Shown piece after piece: positions 43,110 to 50,999 of a DNA stretch of 64,000 nt (position 1 is its first letter; the number at the start of each line of letters is the position of its first letter). The DNA is from DATJOJ01 sp035507035. Its GTDB lineage: Bacteria > Acidobacteriota > Terriglobia > Terriglobales > Acidobacteriaceae. Both the position numbers and the translations under genes were made by a program. The notes beneath the pieces were generated by a model. It had not been told where the DNA came from. It ran no database searches and saw only the letters and a program-made list of their open reading frames with translations. The stretch spans positions 67,195 to 131,194 of the forward strand of contig DATJOJ010000003.1 of the NCBI GenBank assembly GCA_035507035.1, read 5' to 3'.

Positions 43110-44687
43110 TCAATTCCTATGATGAAAATCCGTGCTAAAGTGCATTTGCGAACCATCGCCCGTAATTTTGACCGGGAGTTCGGTACCAGCGCCATTCTTA
43201 TGGAAAAAAGGGTCGACCGGCTTTAGCAATATCGATTTCCAGCCTCCTACCATTTGCGAAAGTTTTGCATCCATGCGGGCTTTCCCGTAAAACGCAAACT
43301 GCCTGCCGTTCAAGTCGTAATTACCTGTTAGGTCCACCTGCGCGCCGGGGACTTGGAATTGCAACTGAGAAAATGAAAGCAGTGCGTCGTTTAAACGAAA
43401 AGTGCCGTTCAAGTCAGAGTTCACGTCATCAGACGGCTCGAATTTGGCCTGCTTCAGCTTTCCCTGGCTTCGCCGGCTGAGAGCGTCGATTTTATTTTGA
43501 ACTTCCGGATTGCTGAAATGTGCGTCTAATACTGAAAAAATACCAGACAATTTCAGCCGATTGGCAAGGTCAGGTTCGCCGGGCGGCAGATCGAATTTAG
43601 TCTTCAGCCGTATGCCGCCATTCATGATCGGTGGGCTGCTTCGCACTGCTAACTTGAGCAAGTCCTCAATTCTTCCCTTTTCGATGGCAACATCGAGGCT
43701 CACATGGTGTCCCGGAGGGCTCTGAGTGCGTACGACGGAGCCGGTTGCGACTATCCAAGAGTTAAGAAGTCTCGCCTCGACGGGACGAAGGTAGGTGTCG
43801 CCGGTAGTTCCGTCGACGACGGCATGAAAATCCGTATGTAGGGGCAGCGGGCGGCCAGCGGTTGCAATTTGGAAATCCGGAGTATCGGTTGCCCCGTTGA
43901 CCACGATGTGGTCGAGCGTTCCGGCATAGCTTCCGGTGGAGGACAGAATCCCGCCGATGCCCTTGATGGTGCTGAGATCGGCCTGACTGAATGAATACCC
44001 TCCTTGCACCGGAGTGTCGCGCGGGCTATCGGCTTGCCAAGGACCAAAGCTTCCGATCGAGTGGATTCTGCCGATGGGTTTGGGATTGATTAGATCTGCC
44101 TCAAAGTGCATCGGCCCATTCGATCCAATCCGGCTCATCTGCAAACGCTGGATGGCGAAAACCAGGGGCAGTTTGCCGGGCTTGTTAGTATTCAGGATCA
44201 ATTGCGCTGTATCCGAGACGAACTTATCGACGATGATTTTTATTTTCCCTTGTGGTTCAATATTTTTCATCTCGGCTCGTTGCTCCTTGGGAGGCAGATT
44301 CAATTGCAACCCTTGGATATAAACGGTGCGAACGTGCATCGGGGAATGAAAAAGATCCCAAGGACGAATATGGAAACGGAAATCCATGACCCCAATGATT
44401 GGCTGAATGCCCGGTTGATGAGAGTTCGGATCCGTCTTACCGTAAATGCGAAGCCCCGTGCCCGAAACCTCGAAATGGGGAAATGCAGAGACATGAAAAG
44501 TGTCGAGTTCCACCTTGCTCTTGAATCGGGTCGAGAGCGTATCGATTACGCGCGCACGCAGAATTGGCTCGGCGCGGTGAATGACGACCCCAGCAACAGC
44601 AATCATCATGGCGAGCACGAGAAAAATGACGACAAGAATCCATCGTCGAAGACGGCGGCGATCCCGCGAGCTCGGAGAGGTTCTCAT
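43110..44687 (-). CDS. AsmA-like membrane-anchored protein
   Basis: A 525-residue protein with a basic start, one N-terminal helix (about 15-38, WILVVIFLVLAMMIAVAGVV), then RARVIDTLSTRFKSKVELDTFHVSAFPHFEVSGTG in family-typical order (segment spans about 45-80) and a long beta-rich repeat region. The C-terminal part (FRLNDALLSFSQLQFQVPGA..LTGNYDLNGRQFAFYGKARMDA, given in pieces) is the AsmA/TamB-like domain. AsmA-family proteins bridge inner and outer membranes and are implicated in lipid transport. ATG 44687 is supported by GAGAG upstream. Confidence 0.8.
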   Translation of the reverse strand: MRTSPSSRDRRRLRRWILVVIFLVLAMMIAVAGVVIHRAEPILRARVIDTLSTRFKSKVELDTFHVSAFPHFEVSGTGLRIYGKTDPNSHQPGIQPIIGVMDFRFHIRPWDLFHSPMHVRTVYIQGLQLNLPPKEQRAEMKNIEPQGKIKIIVDKFVSDTAQLILNTNKPGKLPLVFAIQRLQMSRIGSNGPMHFEADLINPKPIGRIHSIGSFGPWQADSPRDTPVQGGYSFSQADLSTIKGIGGILSSTGSYAGTLDHIVVNGATDTPDFQIATAGRPLPLHTDFHAVVDGTTGDTYLRPVEARLLNSWIVATGSVVRTQSPPGHHVSLDVAIEKGRIEDLLKLAVRSSPPIMNGGIRLKTKFDLPPGEPDLANRLKLSGIFSVLDAHFSNPEVQNKIDALSRRSQGKLKQAKFEPSDDVNSDLNGTFRLNDALLSFSQLQFQVPGAQVDLTGNYDLNGRQFAFYGKARMDAKLSQMVGGWKSILLKPVDPFFHKNGAGTELPVKITGDGSQMHFSTDFHHRN

Positions 44688-44799
44688 GTTTTCCAATCGG
44701 CCAGAAATCAGGAGCGCGCAGTGCCCTGCTTCAGACTGGCCGCGGCAACTAGATGCGGCGTAATCGGGGCAAGTTGCTCGACCGTGGGCTCTCTCCGAG

Positions 44800-45216
44800 T
44801 CAACGGCGCAAACACCACCAAAGGGATACAGAAACAATTACCCATCCAGTCGTCGCGATCAATAGAACCGCCCAAACCGGCAAGACCACAATCGACTTCC
44901 ACACCAGGAAGGCGAAGGCAGTCAGCCCGAACGCTCCCATGCTGGCTCCGATGGCATCAACCCCGGCTGCTTTACGGCCTCGGCGTTGACCGCGGCCACC
45001 AGCTTGCTCTTCCTTTTTCTCTTGGTGCTTCTGAATGAGAGTTGCGCTGGCTGGAAAGATCGCAGGAAAAGCGAGAAATAAGCCTCCGATACCGGGACCA
45101 TAATCTTTAGCAATAATGCCGGCAAATGCAGTAACGGCTCCTCCGAAGAGAAAGCGAGGGAGATATTCGTACCATCGGGTGCGCGAGAGAGCAGAGAAGT
45201 TAGCAGAAACCCTCAT
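44800..45216 (-). CDS. DUF3147-family membrane protein (second of a coupled pair)
   Basis: A 138-residue protein with four hydrophobic segments. LFGGAVTAFAGIIAKDYGPGIGGLFLAFPAIFPASATL is the DUF3147 signature (split here as two halves at GPGIG). A central soluble Gln/Arg/Gly-rich loop (KKEEQAGGRGQRRGRKAAG) separates the membrane helices. The ATG overlaps the stop of the preceding gene as ATGA (45213-45216), so its translation is coupled. Function unknown. Confidence 0.78.
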   Translation of the reverse strand: MRVSANFSALSRTRWYEYLPRFLFGGAVTAFAGIIAKDYGPGIGGLFLAFPAIFPASATLIQKHQEKKEEQAGGRGQRRGRKAAGVDAIGASMGAFGLTAFAFLVWKSIVVLPVWAVLLIATTGWVIVSVSLWWCLRR

Positions 45217-45554
45217 CGTACAAACACCATCCACAAGCCCAACGCGGACACACACCACACCGCAAGCGCGGAGGCGGTCACGAGCAAAGTGGACCATTTG
45301 CAACGCAGTAAGAGCCGTCCCACCAGCCAAGCGTAGAGAATGAAGGCCAACGCGCCGTAGATCATAGAATGGGCCTCGATGGCCGCATAAGCACGGCCGC
45401 TCTTAATGACGGTGAGAGAAATAGTCGCCAAGGCAACGGAGGGAGCGGCTCCGAAGATTCCCGCGAAACTCTTCGGCTTAAAAACATCGCTGACCAATGC
45501 GAAAGCAGAAACTACGATTCCACCAATTAAGAAGCGAATGAGAATTTCATTCAT
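45213..45554 (-). CDS. DUF3147-family membrane protein (first of a coupled pair)
   Basis: A 113-residue protein with four hydrophobic segments: LIRFLIGGIVVSAFALVSD, GIFGAAPSVALATISLTVI and two more. It has the same topology and the same Gly-Gly/Ala-Pro-Ser loop as the next gene, suggesting a paralogous pair forming a heteromer. GATAGT begins 14 bases before the ATG and no ribosome-binding site is seen, so it may be leaderless. It starts about 54 bp from the pyrophosphatase stop on the same strand. Confidence 0.75.
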   Translation of the reverse strand: MNEILIRFLIGGIVVSAFALVSDVFKPKSFAGIFGAAPSVALATISLTVIKSGRAYAAIEAHSMIYGALAFILYAWLVGRLLLRCKWSTLLVTASALAVWCVSALGLWMVFVR

Positions 45555-45608
45555 GAAGTGTGACTATCCGACGAAAGCCAGCAAGCGGTAACCACCCTCG
45601 GCGGGGAT

Positions 45609-46157
45609 TTACCGCAGGCTCTTCTTCAAGAGTTTGAGCGCCTCCCGCGGTCCCTGTTTATCCAGGACCTTAAACTTCTTGCCGCGTTCCTTGTTGTAGT
45701 TGACGAAGAACTGCTCGATTTCGCTGATCATGTTCTTGTTGAGATCCTGCAGAGTTTCGATATTCGAGTAATCGCGGCTGTGGGCGGCAACCGCAATGAG
45801 CCGGTCGTTGCGCTCCAAGTTTCCGTTTTCACTTTGCTGCGCTTCAATCACGCCGATGAGCCGGGCTTTGACGACACAGCCGGTAAACGTGGGCTCGTCC
45901 ATAATGATGAGAATGTCCTCGGGGTCGCCATCGGCGGCCTTGGTTCCGGGCACGAACCCAAAAGCGTGGGGGAACACCATGCCCTCCGGCAATACGCCAG
46001 AAAGCGCGTAGAAGCCCAGTTGCTGATCGAATTTAAATTTATTGCGGCTTCCGCCTGGGGTTTCAATCACTGCGTTGACTATTTGGGAGTCCTTCGAGTC
46101 GAACGCGTCGATGCGAGTCGGGTCGGTTTTTTTCTTATTTTTCTTAGATTTTGGCAT
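45609..46157 (-). CDS. ppa: Inorganic pyrophosphatase (soluble, family I)
   Basis: A 182-residue cytoplasmic enzyme hydrolysing pyrophosphate to two phosphates. Metal-ligand motif DGDPEDILI (family DGDP-x-D), preceded by VFPHAFGFVPGT and followed by KARLIGVIEAQQSENG, and later NDRLIAVAAHS. A Lys-rich N-terminus (MPKSKKNKKKTD) is added to the usual core. The C-terminal half is less typical than in E. coli Ppa but motif order is conserved. Confidence 0.9.
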   Translation of the reverse strand: MPKSKKNKKKTDPTRIDAFDSKDSQIVNAVIETPGGSRNKFKFDQQLGFYALSGVLPEGMVFPHAFGFVPGTKAADGDPEDILIIMDEPTFTGCVVKARLIGVIEAQQSENGNLERNDRLIAVAAHSRDYSNIETLQDLNKNMISEIEQFFVNYNKERGKKFKVLDKQGPREALKLLKKSLR

Positions 46158-46187
46158 TTGCGTGTTCTTGATATGAATTTTGCGCCG

Positions 46188-46492
46188 CTACGCCACTTTA
46201 CGGTACGTGCTTCCTCTTGCTCTGGCGATACGTTCGGAGAGCAGTTTCTTCGCTTTTCCAACTCACGGCGCCGGCTAGCGCTCAGCCCCTTGCCGCCGCG
46301 ATTGATAAAGTAGGTGAGCATGCGCATGCCGGAACCCGGGCCCTTGGGAGAAACTTTTTTTGACGCCAGAGATCGCGCAATGGTGGCTGCGTCTTTTGTA
46401 AACAATCCTTTCTCTGGATGAGTGGAGTCGGTCTTTACTTTCGCTACCCAGCGGTGCCCGGTTTTGGATTTGGACGCGTTTCTTGTTCCCAT
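46188..46492 (-). pseudogene. DUF3175-family small basic protein, frameshifted
   Basis: From ATG 46492 (CAGGAAA before it) the frame encodes KTGHRWVAKVKTD, EKGLFTKDAATIARSLASKK, GMRMLTYFINRGGKGLSASR and RRELEK, the DUF3175 pattern. After LEK the frame drifts into improbable sequence. One frame away it continues KKLLSERIARARGSTYRKVA with a stop at 46188-46190. One base is missing near 46251-46257, in the run TTTT/AAAA. It may be a real disruption or a sequencing error. Function of the family is unknown (small DNA-binding-like proteins). Confidence 0.75.
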
Positions 46493-46646
46493 TTTCCTGG
46501 CCGATTCCCGTCGTGGCACGATATTTTCTCCTCTCATCCGCAACTTAGATGCGCTGCCTCGATCCAGGGTGACCTCATTGGATCAGGTGATCGCTGTATT
46601 GCCCACGGCATAACGTTTGCGAAAAGATGCGAAGAGGAGGAGATCA

Positions 46647-46862
46647 ATGATTCCTAACGAACGTCAATCGGACAACAAAGGCAAGTTAAACTTTCGTTGC
46701 GCCGACGTCGGCCCTAAGAATTGCGATTGGCAGGTCAGCGGTAATAGCGAAGAAGAACTCATGCCTAAAATAGAGCAACATGGTCGTGAAAAGCACAACA
46801 TGACAATTGATGAGGCCACGAAACACAAGGTTCGTGGAGCGATTCAGCGCAAAGCAGCCTGA
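46647..46862 (+). CDS. DUF1059-family small protein
   Basis: A 71-residue protein with the DUF1059 core: KLNFRCADVGPKNCDWQVSG then EELMPKIEQHGREKHNM, including Cys residues spaced C-x7-C and two His that could bind metal. GAGGAGGAG precedes the ATG at 46647. A strong terminator follows. The family is widespread in soil bacteria and archaea with no known function. Confidence 0.85.
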   Translation: MIPNERQSDNKGKLNFRCADVGPKNCDWQVSGNSEEELMPKIEQHGREKHNMTIDEATKHKVRGAIQRKAA

Positions 46863-46887
46863 AGGCAGACCCGGCGCAATGATAAGG

Positions 46888-46913
46888 AGACGGCTCGCGG
46901 CCGTCTCTTTTAT
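46888..46913 (+). terminator. Rho-independent terminator
   Basis: GAGACGGC (46888-46895) pairs with GCCGTCTC (46901-46908) around a TCGCG loop, followed by TTTTATTTTT. It ends the DUF1059 transcript. Confidence 0.85.
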
Positions 46914-46933
46914 TTTTCTGGTTCGATTGGCCG

Positions 46934-47737
46934 CTAGGCAACCTCACCCGACGGTGACTTGGCGCGCACGGTTTTCGGCTTGCCATGCGCCGGCCGGTGA
47001 ATTTCCTGTCGCATCGTCGGCCTTTTCTTGGCTGGTAATTCGGGAAGCTCAACTAGTTTGCCGGTTCGCGCGGATTCATAGATTGCTTCCACGAGGCGGA
47101 CGTCGGACAAGCCCTCCAATCCTGAGGGTTCTGGCTCCTTATCCTGAAGGATGCAATCGGAGAAATACAGGGTCTCAGCCGCGAACTGGTCGCGTTCGGG
47201 GAATGTTCGCTTCTTCGTTTTGCCACCGATTCTAAGCTCATGCTTGATCGCCAGTGAATAGTCGTAGGCTGGATCTGCAGTCAGCAAGCCCTTGGTACCG
47301 AGAAGAGTGTACCGGCTGATGTCGGCCGCACCAAAACTACAGCTGAAGGTCGCAAGACGATCCTCGGGAAAACGCATGATCACCGAAGTCATCTCCTCAA
47401 TACTCTGAAAGCGTTTGTCTCCGTTGTTTGCGGTCACCGCGAGGACGTCGAGAGGTTCAGCGCGAAATAAGTACCGCGCCGCATTGATGCAGTAAACACC
47501 CATGTCATAGAGCGGCCCGCCGCCATCGAGAGTAACTTCCCGCACGCGGATGTTATCGGCTGCAACCTGCTGAGCAAACTCGGATGCGAAAATCCGGGCG
47601 TCGCCTATTTTATTGCCCTTAATGAGGCGAATGGCCTCGAGGTTTGCTTCTTCAAAGTGCAAGCGGTATGCGATCATCAGCTTTACGCCGTTCTGCTCCG
47701 CGGCGTCAATCATGTCGCTTGCGCACTCTGATTTCAT
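46934..47737 (-). pseudogene. 5'-truncated Gfo/Idh/MocA-family oxidoreductase
   Basis: A 267-codon open frame covering only the C-terminal catalytic part of a glucose-fructose oxidoreductase-like protein: CASDMIDAAEQNGVKLMIAY, RLHFEEANL, GGGPLYDMGVYCINAARYLF. The N-terminal Rossmann NAD-binding domain (about 120 residues, ending 'EKP') is absent, and a stop occurs in frame two codons before the first ATG. No upstream match to the missing part is visible before the hairpin at 47768-47800. It has almost certainly lost function, unless translated as an orphan domain. Confidence 0.8.
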
Positions 47738-47756
47738 CGATCAAACAATTTGCTTT

Positions 47757-47800
47757 TAAAAGGCGAGGGCAGGTGCGTCTTTTTCAGAGCAACACCTGCC
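47757..47800 (-). terminator. Probable terminator of the treX-treZ-treY operon
   Basis: On the minus strand GGCAGGTG (47800-47793) pairs with CACCTGCC (47775-47768), a perfect 8-bp stem with a 17-base loop, followed by CTCGCCTTTT. It sits about 137 bp after the treY stop. The T run is interrupted, so strength is uncertain. Confidence 0.6.
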
Positions 47801-47936
47801 TGGATGGTGGGATCTTGAGAGCAATATCAGTTGTGAGAATACGTCTGGCAGGCGATGCGAACAATCCAGCCGAACCTGTAGCGTACGGGAGAACATTCTG
47901 TACTTGGGATATCGAAGTCGCGATTGTGGGCGTTCG

Positions 47937-50843
47937 TCAAGATTGGACGCATGGTTCCGCTTGGTCCGTAGCCGATTCGCCAAGCAACAAAGCCACAGGA
48001 AAGTGCGCGAACAATTTTGCGATTGGTAATCCCTGAGGTGCGGTAAGGCTGACGGGAATGCATTCGCCGGTGAAGAGATTGTGATAGCAGGTGGTATGTG
48101 TTTCAGGAAGCTCGATGATTGTGTCACCCCAAAGCTCCTCGGCGCTCACGGTCTGTCGATTTTCACCAAGCAAGGCGCCGCAGAGACGAGGTACGGCAAT
48201 GATTGCGGCTCTTCCAGCATGCTCTCGCGCAAAGGCAACCACATGCTCTGCTTTTTCGCCGACAACTGACAGCGGCAGGTAGCTTCCCTCCTGAAATAAT
48301 GTAGGGACGGTTTTTCGAAGCCCCAGCGTTTTCGAGGTCAGGTAGAGCTTGGCTTTGTTAGCATCTGCGACAAAATGGCCGAAGCGGTCGATTAACTCCT
48401 CGGAAGATTGGCCGAAGGATTGCACTTCCTTTAGCAGACGTTCGCGTTCCCCGTAATCGACGGGCCGCCGATTGTCCGGGTCCACCAGGCTGAGCTGTAA
48501 TAATTCATTTCCCTGATAGATATCGGGCACTCCCGGCGACGTCAGCTTCAGAAGGCATTGCGAAAGGCTATTCCATGTCCCGACCTGCGCAATTCGCTGT
48601 TGAAATTGTTCAAAGTCATCGAGAAATTCATTGTTGCTATCGCGCCGCAAGATCGCACGGACGAAGTTCACCAGCGCATCTTCATATTCTTGATTGGTAT
48701 TGGCCCAACTAGTGTGTACCTTGGCTTCTTTGGCGGCCTTGAGCATGTACTGCTCGATCCGCTGGCTGAAGACTTTCCAGGATTGGTCACCAAGACCTTC
48801 TGTCGGCCAGGCACCGACGAGAGTTTGATACAAGAGATATTCATCATTGCGGGTGGGAGCAAGCTGCTCATCCACCGTCTGCTTCTCCTTTCGATTCCAA
48901 TCCCGCCAGCGGCGCAGATGAAGCCGCCAAGCAGCGGGAATCTCGGAAAGAACATTGATGCGAGCTCGCACGTCTTCGGATCGCTTGGAGTCATGGGTCG
49001 AGGACGCCAGCATGGAATGCGGCCACCAGCGTAGGCGCTCTTGATTGGCTGCGTGAAACTCTTCGATGTTGGTTCCGAATTTGTTGGGATTCCCACCCAC
49101 TTCATTTAACGAAACAAGACGGTTGTAGCGATAGAATGCGGTATCTTCCAGGCCCTTGGCCATGACGGCCGAGGTCACCTGCTGGAACTTCATCGCGAAA
49201 CGAAGAATGGCGCGCTTGTACCAGCCAGTTCCGCCACCATTGACTTCGATCAAGAGCACGCGGCGAATGAAATCGAAAACACTAAGATCGGCAGCATTGC
49301 TTCGCTTGCGCCCGGTTGCAACTGCCTGCTCGACGTAACGCCGGTCCTCCGGCGAGACGTCCGGTCCATTCACATAGGTACGGTACACCGGGAAGCTGGC
49401 AATGATTTCTGCAAGAGCGCTTCTTAAGCTGTTGAGGGTGAAGTCGCAGGTATGACGGTTGGCAAGCGCGATGCGGCTCAGAAGATTGGCCAGTACGTTA
49501 AGCTCGCTGGCCAGAACGGCTTTCAGAATTTGCTTTTTGCAGGCGTAAACGAGATCACTGAACTCGGGAGAGTTGCCGATAAAAGATCGATAAATGCGGG
49601 ACATTTTTTCGTCTGCGTTTCGATCGACGAACAGCCCGTTCACAAGATTGGCAAATTCATAACCGGTTGTTCCGCAGATGGGCCAATCCGTTCGGAGACG
49701 TTCTTTTCCAGTAAGAATTTTTTCGGCAACCAGATATAGATGCGGCTTCTGTTCACTCGCGAGTTTGTCGTTCAGCTGATGAAAATATCTTGTGGGATCA
49801 TACAAACCGTCGGGATGATCGACGCGCAGGCCATCAATTTTCCCTTGCTTTACGAGCTCGAGGATAAAGCGATGCGTGCTATCAAAGACAGCTTCGTTCT
49901 CCATGCACAGCGCGGCGAGGTCGTTGATGTCGAAAAAACGCCGGTAATTAATATCGTCGGCAGCCGCGCGCCACTGTGCCAGCCGATAAGCCTGCGCCTT
50001 GATCAACTCGTGCAAGTTCTCGAAGCTCGAAACGTCGTCCGGCTTTCCGTTGAAGGCTTGCACATTTTCCATCAGACAATTCTTCACTGCGAGGGATCGA
50101 GCGCAGAGTGCGGCCAGGCGGCGCTTCTGAACTTCTTTTTCGCGGCTCCGTTCCGCGCGCTGCTCAGACGTAAGCCCTCGCCGTGGTGGAAGATGACCGA
50201 ACCCTGTGGCAATGCTTTGAAGTTCCAAGAAGTCTTCATGGGTCGCGCCAAGCATTTCCCGCAACCGCTCAATCTGGAAGCTAAGAATCCGTGGATATTC
50301 CGCCGGATCGATAGGAAAACGATGTTGATGATAGAAGATGCTGAACTCTCCCCGCTCATCATCGAAGACCAGCTTCAGTTCACCGCTTTCCAAAACATTG
50401 CCGTACTGGTCGCCGAGAATGGGGATTAAGACTTTGCCTTGCAGTTCATCTTTAATCGGATCCCAGTCGATGTCGAAGAAGTCTGCATACTGCGATGCTT
50501 CTCCGTTTTCGAGCACATCCAACCACCACGCATTGTCACTTCCCATTACACCCATGTGGTTGGGAACGATGTCGAGAATTTGCCCCATGCCGTGGCGGTG
50601 AAGCTCGGCTACAAAATGCTCGTAGTCTTCGGGAGTGCCGATCTCGGGATTTAGGGAGTTGTGGTCGATGATGTCGTAGCCATGCATGCTGCCGGGACGT
50701 GCGCGCAGATAAGGCGATACGTAGAGGTGACTGATCCCAAGCGCAGAGAGATACGGAACGAGGGACGCAGCATCGCGGAAAGTAAACGAGTGATTAAGCT
50801 GCAATCGGTATGTCGCTGTCGGTATTTCGCGCTGAGCTGCCAT
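47937..50843 (-). CDS. treY: Maltooligosyltrehalose synthase
   Basis: A 968-residue GH13 enzyme that isomerises the reducing-end alpha-1,4 bond of maltodextrins to an alpha,alpha-1,1 bond. It starts IPTATYRLQLNHSFTFRDA (typical). The catalytic nucleophile is Asp342 in GKIDGLRVDHPDGLYDP, the acid/base is Glu374 in LYLVAEKIL, and the transition-state Asp lies in LASSTHDSKRSEDVRAR. Residues about 200-300 form the family-specific insert. The ATG at 50843 is chosen by homology and an in-frame ATG at 50885 is possible. It follows treZ by about 156 bp and treX-treZ overlap, so all three are probably co-transcribed. Confidence 0.96.
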   Translation of the reverse strand: MAAQREIPTATYRLQLNHSFTFRDAASLVPYLSALGISHLYVSPYLRARPGSMHGYDIIDHNSLNPEIGTPEDYEHFVAELHRHGMGQILDIVPNHMGVMGSDNAWWLDVLENGEASQYADFFDIDWDPIKDELQGKVLIPILGDQYGNVLESGELKLVFDDERGEFSIFYHQHRFPIDPAEYPRILSFQIERLREMLGATHEDFLELQSIATGFGHLPPRRGLTSEQRAERSREKEVQKRRLAALCARSLAVKNCLMENVQAFNGKPDDVSSFENLHELIKAQAYRLAQWRAAADDINYRRFFDINDLAALCMENEAVFDSTHRFILELVKQGKIDGLRVDHPDGLYDPTRYFHQLNDKLASEQKPHLYLVAEKILTGKERLRTDWPICGTTGYEFANLVNGLFVDRNADEKMSRIYRSFIGNSPEFSDLVYACKKQILKAVLASELNVLANLLSRIALANRHTCDFTLNSLRSALAEIIASFPVYRTYVNGPDVSPEDRRYVEQAVATGRKRSNAADLSVFDFIRRVLLIEVNGGGTGWYKRAILRFAMKFQQVTSAVMAKGLEDTAFYRYNRLVSLNEVGGNPNKFGTNIEEFHAANQERLRWWPHSMLASSTHDSKRSEDVRARINVLSEIPAAWRLHLRRWRDWNRKEKQTVDEQLAPTRNDEYLLYQTLVGAWPTEGLGDQSWKVFSQRIEQYMLKAAKEAKVHTSWANTNQEYEDALVNFVRAILRRDSNNEFLDDFEQFQQRIAQVGTWNSLSQCLLKLTSPGVPDIYQGNELLQLSLVDPDNRRPVDYGERERLLKEVQSFGQSSEELIDRFGHFVADANKAKLYLTSKTLGLRKTVPTLFQEGSYLPLSVVGEKAEHVVAFAREHAGRAAIIAVPRLCGALLGENRQTVSAEELWGDTIIELPETHTTCYHNLFTGECIPVSLTAPQGLPIAKLFAHFPVALLLGESATDQAEPCVQS

Positions 50844-50999
50844 GGAGACCGAGAATTGGATGGCACAGGAACGCGCCGCGATCACATCCGGCGCCAGAGG
50901 CGGGCCCCAGACCCAAGCTAAGCGCGCTTGCCGGTGCCTGCCATCAGGTATTCGCTTGAGATTGCCCCGTCGAACCCTGTAGCCTGGAAGGAATGTTGC

